This document shows, one piece after another, positions 8,161-17,010 of a stretch of DNA of 64,000 nucleotides (positions are counted from its first letter, which is position 1; each line of letters begins with the position of its first letter). Source of the DNA: Cytophagales bacterium. Lineage in GTDB: Bacteria > Bacteroidota > Bacteroidia > Cytophagales > Cyclobacteriaceae. Location: assembly GCA_020402945.1 (NCBI GenBank), contig JADBYQ010000005.1, positions 28,575 to 92,574 on the forward strand, in the 5' to 3' direction. The notes below the pieces were generated by a model. That model worked only from the letters and a program-made list of their open reading frames with translations, did no database searches and had not been told where the DNA came from. The translations under genes and the position numbers were made by a program.

Positions 8161-9457
8161 TTACTGAATTTTTTTCCCTTTCTTATCGATCACAATAATT
8201 TTGTTTTCCCCGATAGTAGATATTTTGATCGAGAGTTCAGCTGTATCTGAATTGCAGAACAATTCTGTAGGCCTAAAGTCAAGGTTTAAGATTTTGTAAT
8301 GAAATGTTGATAATTCTCTCCTTCCTTTGCAAGGTCTCTTTCTAACAATTTCTTAGCAAGACTATCTAGTCGGTTCACATACTTGAGTTTCTCTCCCAAA
8401 AAGGAAAGTCTCAACATAACATTGTTGGTGTCAAGAAAAGACTTGTGTGCAACCACACTTGATCTATATCTCAAGTCCGCCTTTTTCATTTCAAAAATAC
8501 TTAATGGTAATGGAAATGGCTCATACTTTGAGAGCTGCGCGTATAAAAGGCCGTCCGCTAGCTGATCCAAATCACCAAGGACAGACGCAGAATCTCGCTT
8601 TATCTTAACATCCAATTTATCAAGTGAAACATCATAGGCAATCAAGCGATCGCGGAGTGGATTAATCACGTTCTCTATTGTTTCGAGCGATGAGTTTGCC
8701 CACCGTTTATAATCCCAAATTCACACGTCATCCTGAAAAAAATCTGCGGCTGAAGTTCCATCCTTTTTGAAATCAATGATCTCCTGCGAACTAAGCTGTT
8801 GGTTGTAATTTGATTTTTGAATTCCCCTTAAAGCCGACCTGTAGTTTCCAAAAACAGTCAGCATCGAGTCATACGTCTGTGCTAATTTTGTCAACTGTTG
8901 AACAAGTACCTCATCCGATCTTAGAAAAAAACTGCTTTGAGAAGTAAATTTAGATTGGATGGTCTTAAACTGCTCGACACTTGCCAGATATAGTCTTTTT
9001 GATTCGACAAAGTGTTTTTTGAGCTCTTTGACTTTTTCCTTTCGCTCTTTTATGTTTTTAACCCGTGTCTCCAAATCCAGGCGAACATCTGAAAACTTGA
9101 CCCCAAAATCACCTGTTCTCGGATCTCTTCGACTGAACATTTCTTCATAGTACTCGTCATTCCTTTTCAACTCTCGCTCAGTAATGGTATTATACGCTTT
9201 ATCAAAAAAAAGCAAAGCTGAATCCGAATTGGACAATAGAACTGGTGTATGTTTAAGCAGGTCGTTAGTCATCGATTTTTCTTGAAAAACAATATCCATA
9301 AAGAGAAAGGCATGCGGATTATCGTCACACTCTTCAAGTATCTTTTCAGGTGTTGTTCAGCCGTTTCGTATTGCTTGGCATTTAGTAATAAAACCAAGTC
9401 CTTGTATTTTATTTTTTGCGAGAACCCGAGGGAGCAATACACTAGAAATACTACCAA
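8161..9457 (-). pseudogene. Decayed gene for an exported protein (three disabling lesions)
   Basis: Read on the minus strand, one protein-like sequence is continuous if three defects are ignored. A signal-peptide-like N-terminus (LVVFLVYCSLGFSQ) runs to HLKRYLK; a one-base frameshift near 9320 joins it to EECDDNPHAFLFMDIVFQEK. A TGA at 8721-8723 then interrupts the frame, but the same frame continues IWDYKRWANSSLETIENV to about 8300. A second frameshift there joins HYKILNLDFRPTELF and ends at a proper TAA at 8161 (GENKIIVIDKKGKKIQ). The start is also doubtful: only a TTG precedes the signal. The middle is helical, with coiled-coil character (LETRVKNIKERKEKVKELKKH). No family recognised. Individually the pieces look like three small ORFs; the in-register continuation shows they were one. 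Confidence 0.75.
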
Positions 9458-9558
9458 AAAGGAAACTTTCCTGTTCTTCGGGCGGCTTAATTGGTCGGAG
9501 TAATCAAATTATCGACATTTGATAAAAAATAGTCCATAACTAAGCGAAACAAGCGGTA

Positions 9559-10146
9559 ATGAAGACCGTAAAAGAAATTCTAAAGACGGGTTTAACCTTT
9601 TTGATATTGCTTGTGGTATTGAATTACACTGGGCTGATCGGTAGCATTTCATCGGCCACCCAATCGGCCTTTTTTAAGACCGGACTATTGGATGCCGAGT
9701 TGGACGATACCAAGTCTGAAATTTTCAATTATAACTTTACGATAAAAGACCTAAGCGGGAACAGATTTTTGTTTGAGCAATACAAAGGCAAAGTAGTTTT
9801 TATCAATCTGTGGGCAACTTGGTGTGGTCCATGCCGCGCAGAAATGGCTGGAATTCAAAAATTATTTAGTTCTGTTGCTTCAGATAGTATTTCATTCGTG
9901 ATGCTTTCGCTTGATCGAGATACTGATCAAGAAAAAGTAGTAAAGTATGTAAACACAAAAGGCTTCACATTTCCGGTCTACCTGCCTTCTGGCCGCTTGC
10001 CAGAACAACTGAGTGTGCCCTCAATTCCAACAACCTTTGTGATTGGAAAAGATGGAAAAATAGTAGCCAAAGAGGTGGGCACTACTAATTTTAACACCGA
10101 GAAGTTTAAGAAGTTTTTACGGCAACTGAATGAGCCGAAGCAATAA
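9559..10146 (+). CDS. TlpA-type thioredoxin, membrane anchored
   Basis: 195 residues: an N-terminal signal anchor at about 10-27, then a thioredoxin fold with the active site WCGPC at 88-92 (INLWATWCGPCRAEM) and the cis-proline loop SIPTTFVIG. Members of the TlpA/ResA group reduce disulfides in periplasmic proteins such as apo-cytochrome c or maintain redox partners. The central GKVVFINLWATWC and the following LSLDRD strand are typical. No cytochrome maturation gene is adjacent. It converges on the sirtuin gene 12 bases downstream. Confidence 0.9.
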   Translation: MKTVKEILKTGLTFLILLVVLNYTGLIGSISSATQSAFFKTGLLDAELDDTKSEIFNYNFTIKDLSGNRFLFEQYKGKVVFINLWATWCGPCRAEMAGIQKLFSSVASDSISFVMLSLDRDTDQEKVVKYVNTKGFTFPVYLPSGRLPEQLSVPSIPTTFVIGKDGKIVAKEVGTTNFNTEKFKKFLRQLNEPKQ

Positions 10147-10158
10147 CTGCCTATTTTA

Positions 10159-10857
10159 TCAAACATTTTCTTGAATTAATCTTGGTTTGAGCCTGGCAAG
10201 CCCCACGCTCGCTTTTTCCGCGATGAATTCGAGATTGGGAACATGCAAAATATCAGGTTTCTTCGGATCGATAACGAATTTCTTTACGCGGTCGGGCACA
10301 TAGTCGATGAGGCCCGCAGCTGGATAAACCAGCAATGATGTACCCACAACCAAAAAAATATCTGCGGTGCTGGCAACGATCGAAGCAACTTCTATCATTG
10401 GCACAGCTTCGCCAAACCAAACAATATTAGGCCGGAGTTGTGACCCTAGGTTACAGTGGTCTCCTAGTTTTAATTCCCAGCCGTGAATCGGATAAATCAA
10501 CGAACTATCTTTTGTACTTCGAGACTCAAACAATTTTCCATGAAGATGGATGACGTTCGTTGAGCCTGCTCGTTCATGCAGATCATCAACATTTTGAGTA
10601 ATGATCTTTACATCAAAATCCTTTTCAAGTTCAACTAAAATCTCATGGCCTCTGTTCGGCTTTGCATCCAGTGCTTTCTTTCTGCGCTCGTTATAAAAGT
10701 CTAAAACCCGTTTGGGGTCCCGCGCCCAACCTTCTGGCGTGGCTACATCTTCGACTTTGTGTCCCTCCCACAGTCCGCCTGAATCGCGGAAGGTAGCAAT
10801 GCCACTTTCTGCACTAATGCCAGCCCCGGTAAGAACTACAATCTTCCTTCTTTTCAT
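10159..10857 (-). CDS. cobB: Sirtuin NAD-dependent protein deacylase, CobB type, lacking zinc cysteines
   Basis: 232 residues of the Sir2 family. NAD-binding GAGISAESGI (11-20), TQNVD (87-91), catalytic His 106 in HLHG and the RPNIVWFGE segment (142-150) are all present. Tyr 55 and Arg 58 (FYNERR) form the YxxR pair that gives class III sirtuins desuccinylase/demalonylase activity. The zinc ribbon normally between HG and RP (two CxxC pairs) is degenerate: only one cysteine (135) remains. It overlaps the S9 peptidase gene by four bases (ATGA) and is probably translated from the same mRNA. Confidence 0.9.
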   Translation of the reverse strand: MKRRKIVVLTGAGISAESGIATFRDSGGLWEGHKVEDVATPEGWARDPKRVLDFYNERRKKALDAKPNRGHEILVELEKDFDVKIITQNVDDLHERAGSTNVIHLHGKLFESRSTKDSSLIYPIHGWELKLGDHCNLGSQLRPNIVWFGEAVPMIEVASIVASTADIFLVVGTSLLVYPAAGLIDYVPDRVKKFVIDPKKPDILHVPNLEFIAEKASVGLARLKPRLIQENV

Positions 10858-12896
10858 TTCAACTTCCTGTCGAAGAAATCTTTAGCCGCGGTAAAAATTC
10901 TTGACCAACTTTCGTAGCGCAAAAATCCATGCACCTCGTCTGGCAGGACTAAAAGCTCCACTGCAATATTTTTTGCTCGTAATTTTTCAACTAAATCAAC
11001 AGTTTGCTGAAAATTTACATTGCGATCATCGTCACCATGCACCATCAATACTGGCGCTACCCATTTTGAAAGATCAGCAACCGGAGACGATTTTCTGGCC
11101 AGCTCTGATTCTGACTTTAAAAGTCCCCAGCTATTCGTTGCGTCTTGACCATCAAAAGACCAATCATGCACTCCATGTAAATCAACCCCTGCTTTAAAAA
11201 TTTCCGGGTTGCGGGCTAAACCCATGGCCGTTAAATATCCACCATACGAACCGCCCCATAAACCAATTTTAGTCGGATCGACCTCAGCTAAACTCTGAAG
11301 ATACTTCGCGGCTGCCACCACATCTTGGTATTCGGTGGCGCCACGCGGTCCTTGATTTTTGGTCATTCTAAAATCACGGCCATAGCCAATGCCATTTCTA
11401 AAATTGACCGAGAGAACGGCATAACCTTGATTCGCCAAGAGTTGATTGAATGCATAGCAATTGCTATAGTAATCACTGTAATGAAAGCCTAGCAACATTT
11501 GACGCGTGGGACCTCCGTGCATATAAAGAACGCCTGGTCGCTTGGTTGAAATAGTTCGATTAATAAAAAGTTGACCATGTATGAGCGTCCCATCTGGTGC
11601 TTTAAAAGTTACGGCCTCCGGTTTGACAAATAAAGGGGCGTTAAATGAAACTAGCTTTTGAGGGAATGCGGGAACTGCCAATTTCTTCGACTCTTCAATT
11701 CGCGCCACCACCTTTGCCGCATTAAATGAAGATCGCAGGCAATACAACTCATTGCCAGCAAACGTTGGATACATTTCAATTCCTTCTCCTACCGTTACGG
11801 CAGTAGGATTGGCATTTATTACCGATGACTTCCAAATATGTCGTCTGTTGATATCTTCGCGATTACCATCGAAATAAATATTCTGTGCTGTAGGATCAAC
11901 TACAAAACTCTCCACTTCTCCATCGCCCGGTGTGATGTCTTTCAAATCGCTTCCATCAGGGTTAATTGAAAACACATGGTTCCACCCTATATGTTCAGAG
12001 TGGAATAAAATGCGATTAGTTGTTGTCCATGCAATTGGATTTGCAGAATAACTCTGGGCAAAACCGCCATCCAATCCTGGAGATTTCCAGATGGACTTTA
12101 AAATACCTGACTCAATTTCCGCGACCATTAACGAAAATGGAGTACCTGTTGTAAAATTCTCTAGTTCGCCAATCTTTGTTCCTGGCATTCGTATAAAGGC
12201 AATGCTTTTTCCATCGGGCGACCAAACAGGAAGTTGATCTTGCGTTACATCGGGCGCAACCCACCTAATTGCTTTAGAGATTAAACTATACACACCCACG
12301 AAACTATGATCTCCCCGATCGCTTGTAAACAAAACATCATTGCCATTAGGCGAAAATATTGGTCTGCTATTATACCCTCTCGCCAGAAAAAGAGGCCTTG
12401 GCTCTGCATTAATCTCCAGTGTCGATTCGAAAATCTGACCTCGCTTAGAAAACAAAAACTTTAACCCATCGCGGAAGAATATCGGGCTGTTCCCAGACAC
12501 GATTTTAGCAGGAGCACTTTTGTTGCCAATATCTTTGAAGTAAATAGCCTGATCTGCACCATCGGCTAAACTGGCAGGATTGGGGTTTTGTCCAGCTCTG
12601 TTCGTAGCTCCTCCACGAACAAATAGAATCTTTAATCCATTGGGTGAAAAAGCTAGTTGCGAAATCTCTTGCCCATCATCAGCCGGGTAGTCTGTAACAA
12701 ACCGGGGAAGGTCTGTTCCTGTTTTAACCACAATGTTCCGTTTGCCATGGTCGTTGATTACCCAAGCGATATTCTTTCCATCTTTAGAAGAGGTAAAACC
12801 CGATTCTGTGGGTGCACTTAAAAACTGTTCCAATAAAGTTTGTGCAAACCCGGGCGATGTAGCGCCCAAAAGAACCAATAGCAAAAGCTTTTTCAT
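10854..12896 (-). CDS. S9 family serine peptidase (DPP4/acylaminoacyl-peptidase type), exported
   Basis: 680 residues: signal peptide at about 1-18 (ending PGFAQ), a beta-propeller with repeated WSPDGKSIAF-like blades (about 30-400) and a C-terminal alpha/beta hydrolase. The catalytic triad is Ser 550 (GGSYGG), an Asp near 623 (HGDDDRN) and His 656 (DEVHGF). Such enzymes release dipeptides or acylated residues from short peptides in the periplasm. A promoter with a perfect TATATTTG lies upstream; cobB follows in the same transcript. Confidence 0.92.
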   Translation of the reverse strand: MKKLLLLVLLGATSPGFAQTLLEQFLSAPTESGFTSSKDGKNIAWVINDHGKRNIVVKTGTDLPRFVTDYPADDGQEISQLAFSPNGLKILFVRGGATNRAGQNPNPASLADGADQAIYFKDIGNKSAPAKIVSGNSPIFFRDGLKFLFSKRGQIFESTLEINAEPRPLFLARGYNSRPIFSPNGNDVLFTSDRGDHSFVGVYSLISKAIRWVAPDVTQDQLPVWSPDGKSIAFIRMPGTKIGELENFTTGTPFSLMVAEIESGILKSIWKSPGLDGGFAQSYSANPIAWTTTNRILFHSEHIGWNHVFSINPDGSDLKDITPGDGEVESFVVDPTAQNIYFDGNREDINRRHIWKSSVINANPTAVTVGEGIEMYPTFAGNELYCLRSSFNAAKVVARIEESKKLAVPAFPQKLVSFNAPLFVKPEAVTFKAPDGTLIHGQLFINRTISTKRPGVLYMHGGPTRQMLLGFHYSDYYSNCYAFNQLLANQGYAVLSVNFRNGIGYGRDFRMTKNQGPRGATEYQDVVAAAKYLQSLAEVDPTKIGLWGGSYGGYLTAMGLARNPEIFKAGVDLHGVHDWSFDGQDATNSWGLLKSESELARKSSPVADLSKWVAPVLMVHGDDDRNVNFQQTVDLVEKLRAKNIAVELLVLPDEVHGFLRYESWSRIFTAAKDFFDRKLK

Positions 12897-12915
12897 AGTA
12901 ACGAGTTAAGTCTAA

Positions 12916-12949
12916 CAAATATACTATTCGTCATTTATTAATAGTTCAA
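12916..12949 (-). promoter_or_regulatory. Promoter of the S9 peptidase/cobB operon
   Basis: On the minus strand TTG (12949-12947), a 23-base spacer and TATATTTG (12923-12916), a perfect -7 consensus match, sit 20 bases upstream of the start codon. Confidence 0.55.
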
Positions 12950-12980
12950 TAAAATCGCCATCCATCAAATTGATAGTAGT

Positions 12981-12988
12981 TATTTTTG
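12981..12988 (+). promoter_or_regulatory. -7 promoter element for the GMC oxidoreductase operon
   Basis: TATTTTTG is a perfect TAnnTTTG match 34 bases before the ATG at 13023. No clear TTTG lies at the expected upstream distance, so this is a half-supported promoter. Confidence 0.4.
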
Positions 12989-13022
12989 AAAAGATCACTT
13001 ACATTTAAACACCAAAATTAGT

Positions 13023-14762
13023 ATGGCTAATCTTCAAATAAAAAAATCAACCAAGACCTACGATGTATGTATAGTGGGCTCTGGTGCAGGCGGTGGAATG
13101 GCCGCCTACGTGTTAGCAAAAGCTGGAATAAAAGTGGCCTTGCTGGAAGCCGGCCCTATGTATGACCCGGCAAAAAATGTAACGCAATTAAAGTTCCCCT
13201 ATGAATCCCCCCGTAGAGGCGCGGGCACGAGCTTTCGTCCTTTCGGAGACTTTGATGCTGCCTATGGCGGTTGGGAAATTGAGGGTGAGCCATATACGCA
13301 AAAGGATGGAACACAGTTCGATTGGTTCCGTTCGCGCATGTTGGGCGGCCGTACCAATCATTGGGGACGGATTTCATTACGATTTGGACCAACTGATTTC
13401 AAACATAAAAGCATTGATGGGCTTGGGGAAGATTGGCCTATAGGCTACGAGGATGTCGCACCTTACTATGATAAGGTAGATCGGTTAATCGGTGTGTTCG
13501 GAACAAAAGAGGGAATCTTCAATGAACCAGATGGTATCTTTCTCCCACCACCTAAACCTCGCTTGCACGAATTATTTGTAAAAGATGCAGCATCGTCTCT
13601 TGGAGTAAAAGTGATTCCTTCGCGACTATCTATACTCACCAAAAAAATTAATGAAGATCGAGGTGTTTGTTTTTATTGTGCTCAATGCAATAGAGGTTGC
13701 ACGGTACATGGTGATTTCTCCTCTTCATCGGTATTGGTAAAACCTGCCATCGATACGGGAAATGTTGATGTGATTGCCAATGCGATGGCTCGCGAGGTTC
13801 TTACTAATGAAAAGGGAGAAGCGACTGGTGTTTCTTACGTGAGCAAAGATGATATGCAAGAATATCAACTTAACGCTCGGATCGTGGTATTGGCTGCCAG
13901 CGCGGGAGAATCTGCGCGACTGTTATTGAATTCTAAATCCACTTTTCACCCTAATGGGTTAGCAAATGGAAGCAATGTGGTCGGAAAGTATCTGCATGAC
14001 TCGACCGGAGTAGCAATGGGTGGTGTGCTACCTAAATTATTCAACCGCAAAAGATACAATGAGGATGGCGTAGGCGGATTGCACTTGTATTCTCCTTGGT
14101 GGCTTGATAATAAAAAATTAAACTTTCCACGTGGTTATCATATTGAATATTGGGGAGGAATGGGAATGCCTAGCTATGGATTTGGTGGCGGCATACAAGG
14201 CATTAATGGAAAATACCCCGGGCCAGATGGAAAATTAAAAGATGCCGGTGGGTATGGTGCTTCACTTAAAGCAGACTACCGCTATTATTATGGTGCCAGT
14301 TTTGGAATGGCCGGTCGTGGAGAGGCCATCGCTCGGGAAGACAATTGTTGCGAGATCGATCCGAACGTGGTAGATAAGTATGGCATACCGGTTTTGCGTT
14401 TTCACTACAAGTGGAGCGACTACGAAATCAAGCAAGCCAAACACATGCAAGACACCTTCCAAGAGATCATCCACAAAATGGGAGGCGATATTACCTGGGG
14501 CGTAAAGGGTGCCGATCAAAACTATGGATTGGAAACACCCGGGCGCATCATTCATGAAGTCGGTACGGTGCGCATGGGCAGCGACATGAAAAAATCAGCG
14601 CTCAACAAGTTCAATCAAGCACATGACTGCAAGAATTTGTTTGTCGTAGATGGTGGCCCGTTCGTTTCGCAAGCAGATAAAAATCCAACTTGGACGATTC
14701 TTGCATTATCGATGAGAGCAAGTGAATACATTATTGATGAAATGAAGAAGCAGAATATTTAA
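13023..14762 (+). CDS. GMC-family FAD oxidoreductase (gluconate 2-dehydrogenase-like large subunit)
   Basis: 579 residues. Dinucleotide-binding GSGAGGGMAAYVLA begins at residue 19; the C-terminal GMC_oxred_C region holds the catalytic His and Asn in HEVGTVRMG and DKNPTWTILA. A cysteine-rich insert (CFYCAQCNRGC, about 218-228) is typical of Bacteroidota members that pair with a small Tat-exported subunit. It is followed by exactly such a subunit at 14858, so together they probably oxidise a sugar, sugar acid or related alcohol in the periplasm, passing electrons to the quinone pool. No signal peptide of its own: it may be co-exported with its partner. Substrate unknown. Confidence 0.88.
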   Translation: MANLQIKKSTKTYDVCIVGSGAGGGMAAYVLAKAGIKVALLEAGPMYDPAKNVTQLKFPYESPRRGAGTSFRPFGDFDAAYGGWEIEGEPYTQKDGTQFDWFRSRMLGGRTNHWGRISLRFGPTDFKHKSIDGLGEDWPIGYEDVAPYYDKVDRLIGVFGTKEGIFNEPDGIFLPPPKPRLHELFVKDAASSLGVKVIPSRLSILTKKINEDRGVCFYCAQCNRGCTVHGDFSSSSVLVKPAIDTGNVDVIANAMAREVLTNEKGEATGVSYVSKDDMQEYQLNARIVVLAASAGESARLLLNSKSTFHPNGLANGSNVVGKYLHDSTGVAMGGVLPKLFNRKRYNEDGVGGLHLYSPWWLDNKKLNFPRGYHIEYWGGMGMPSYGFGGGIQGINGKYPGPDGKLKDAGGYGASLKADYRYYYGASFGMAGRGEAIAREDNCCEIDPNVVDKYGIPVLRFHYKWSDYEIKQAKHMQDTFQEIIHKMGGDITWGVKGADQNYGLETPGRIIHEVGTVRMGSDMKKSALNKFNQAHDCKNLFVVDGGPFVSQADKNPTWTILALSMRASEYIIDEMKKQNI

Positions 14763-14765
14763 AAA

Positions 14766-14842
14766 GATTTGAGATTTGAGATTTGAGTATTAAGATGAGA
14801 GACGTTCGTAGTTAGCTCAAGTCTCAAGTCTCATATCTCTCT
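14766..14842. repeat. Intra-operon word repeat with inverted halves
   Basis: Three tandem copies of the 7-base word GATTTGA/ATTTGAG (14766-14787) face two copies of CTCAAGT (14816-14830). The reverse complement of CTCAAGTCTCAAGTC is GACTTGAGACTTGAG, which matches GATTTGAGATTTGAG at 13 of 15 positions, so the RNA could form a hairpin. It fills the gap between two co-directional genes. Confidence 0.7.
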
Positions 14843-14857
14843 ACCCAATACTAGCTT

Positions 14858-15517
14858 ATGGACAGAAGAAAATACTTAAAAACCCTAGCCGTTGGTTCGC
14901 TTTCCGCGGCTGCATTGTTACAGACATGTTCACCCGCAAAAAAAGAGGATGCACCCGATCTTACTAAGGTCAATGGAGGTCATGATCGCCAACCGAATGA
15001 GATTGAGCACTTCAAAAAAGTATCGGCAGAGAAATTTTTGGACGCGCATGAAATGGCAACTATCACCATTTTAGTTGACATCATTATACCCAAAGATGAG
15101 ATTTCAGGCAGTGCTACCGAAGCGGGTGTTCCTGAGTTTATTGAGTTTATTGTGAAAGACATGCCACGTCATCAATTACCGATGAGGGGTGGATTAAAGT
15201 GGCTTGATCTTCAATGCATGAAACGTTTTACAAAAGCGTTCACAGAGTGCACGCCAGCCCAACAAATTGAAATGGTAGATGAAATTGCCTTCCCGGATAA
15301 AGCGAAACCAGAAATGTCTCAGGGAGTCGCGTTCTTTAATCTGCTCCGAGACCTTACTGCTACCGGATTTTATACGAGTAAGATCGGCATTGCCGACATC
15401 GGATATGTAGGTAACAAACCCAATCAATGGGATGGTGTTCCACAAGAGGTATTAGATCAGTTCGGTTTAAAATATGATGAAAGAACATTGACAGAAAGTG
15501 TAAAATTTGAAAGCTAA
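14858..15517 (+). CDS. Gluconate 2-dehydrogenase subunit 3-like protein, Tat-exported
   Basis: 219 residues beginning MDRRKYLKTLAVGSLSAAAL, a twin-arginine signal that ends at a lipobox-like LLQTC (Cys 24), so it may be a lipoprotein. The conserved family region includes VDIIIPKDEISGSATEAGVPEF and the FFNLLRDLTATGFYTSKIG block near the C-terminus. In known systems this small subunit accompanies the GMC flavoprotein, guiding export or assembly. It sits 95 bases after the GMC gene and 21 bases before a Gfo/Idh/MocA oxidoreductase. Confidence 0.88.
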   Translation: MDRRKYLKTLAVGSLSAAALLQTCSPAKKEDAPDLTKVNGGHDRQPNEIEHFKKVSAEKFLDAHEMATITILVDIIIPKDEISGSATEAGVPEFIEFIVKDMPRHQLPMRGGLKWLDLQCMKRFTKAFTECTPAQQIEMVDEIAFPDKAKPEMSQGVAFFNLLRDLTATGFYTSKIGIADIGYVGNKPNQWDGVPQEVLDQFGLKYDERTLTESVKFES

Positions 15518-15538
15518 AAAACCATTAACGATTACAGC

Positions 15539-16963
15539 ATGATATCAAGAAGAAAATTCATTCAACAAGCAAGTGCAGCGGCTGCCTTCACCATTCTCCC
15601 TCGGTTTGTTTTAGGTAAGGGATTTGTTGCCCCTAGCGATAAACTGTACATCGCGGGTATCGGTGCTGGCGGCAAAGGTGGAAGTGATCTTTCCAGTTTC
15701 GCATTGAATCCAAAAGCAGAGATTGCCTTTCTTTGTGATGTTGATGATAGACGCGCAGTAGATTCGCGAGCGAAATTTCCAAAAGCAAAGTATTACAAAG
15801 ACTATCGTGTAATGCTCGATAAAGAGCATAAACATATTGATGCAGTTTCTGTATCTACACCAGATCATAATCACGCTGTACAAACTATGGCAGCCATACA
15901 GTTGGGCAAGCATGTTTACGTTCAAAAACCCCTTACTCATGATATTTTCGAAGCGCGCGCACTTACGTTAGCAGCGAAAAAATACAAAGTGGTTACACAA
16001 ATGGGAAACCAGGGAGCCAGCGGTGACGGAGTACGTCAATTGATTGACTGGTATGAAGCAGGAATCATTGGTGATGTGCATACTGTTTACTGCTGGACAG
16101 ATCGCCCTGTATGGCCGCAAGGGATTGCGTGGTCAACCCAAAAAGCAGAGATACCAAAAGAGTTAGACTGGAATCTATGGCTCGGCACCGCACCTGATAA
16201 GGACTATGTTGAGAAATTAGTTCCCTTCAATTGGAGAGGTTGGTGGGACTATGGTACAGGAGCACTCGGAGATATGGGTTGTCATTTGATTGAACCTCCT
16301 TTCCGTGTGTTGGGTCTCAACTATCCAACTGATGTAACGGCAAGTGTGGGCAGCGTGTATGTAGATGAATTCAAGAGAGGGTATTTCCCTGAGAGCGGAC
16401 CTCCCTCCTCTTTTGTCACAATGTCTTTTCCAGCGAGAAATGGAAAATCTGCGGTTAAACTTCATTGGATGGATGGAGGCATTAAACCGGAGAGGCCTGA
16501 AGAACTAGGCCCCAATGACCAAATGGGAGATGGCGGCAATGGCTGCATATTTATTGGCACAAAAGGGAAAATGATGTGTGGTACTTATGGAGCACAGCCT
16601 ACCCTACTACCAAAATCGCGCAATGCAGAAGTCACTGCACCAGAAGCAATCAAAAGAGTACCCGGTGGGCCAGATCCAGGTCACTATGTTCAGTGGGTGG
16701 ATGCCTGCATTGCCGGCTATGAGAAAATAGAATTGAGTTCGGATTTCAAAATTGCAGGCCCGCTCACCGAAACAATACTAATGGGCAACTTGGCCATTCG
16801 CAGCTATGATATTAGAAAACCTAAAATTGATAAACCAAATCAATTTGACTACCCCGGACGAGGCATCAAACTACTATGGGATGGCGAAGCTATGAAGGTG
16901 ACCAATTTCGATGAAGCAAATGCTTTTGTGAAAAGAGAATACCGAAAAGGATGGGGCTGGTAA
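15539..16963 (+). CDS. Gfo/Idh/MocA family oxidoreductase, Tat-exported
   Basis: 474 residues: a Tat signal at 1-28 (ISRRKFIQQASAAAAFTI), then a Rossmann NAD(P)-binding domain (GIGAGGKGGSDL) with the family motif around YVQKPLTHD (Lys-Pro of the EKP motif) and a C-terminal beta-sheet domain. Exported members of this family in Bacteroidota act on sugars or polyols, sometimes with a tightly bound cofactor. Its place after the GMC/gluconate-dehydrogenase pair suggests one periplasmic sugar-oxidising unit, but the substrate is not readable. Confidence 0.88.
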   Translation: MISRRKFIQQASAAAAFTILPRFVLGKGFVAPSDKLYIAGIGAGGKGGSDLSSFALNPKAEIAFLCDVDDRRAVDSRAKFPKAKYYKDYRVMLDKEHKHIDAVSVSTPDHNHAVQTMAAIQLGKHVYVQKPLTHDIFEARALTLAAKKYKVVTQMGNQGASGDGVRQLIDWYEAGIIGDVHTVYCWTDRPVWPQGIAWSTQKAEIPKELDWNLWLGTAPDKDYVEKLVPFNWRGWWDYGTGALGDMGCHLIEPPFRVLGLNYPTDVTASVGSVYVDEFKRGYFPESGPPSSFVTMSFPARNGKSAVKLHWMDGGIKPERPEELGPNDQMGDGGNGCIFIGTKGKMMCGTYGAQPTLLPKSRNAEVTAPEAIKRVPGGPDPGHYVQWVDACIAGYEKIELSSDFKIAGPLTETILMGNLAIRSYDIRKPKIDKPNQFDYPGRGIKLLWDGEAMKVTNFDEANAFVKREYRKGWGW

Positions 16964-17010
16964 ATTTTTATAAAGGGATTCGCTTACCTTTGTAAAATTA
17001 CCAAGTCAGA

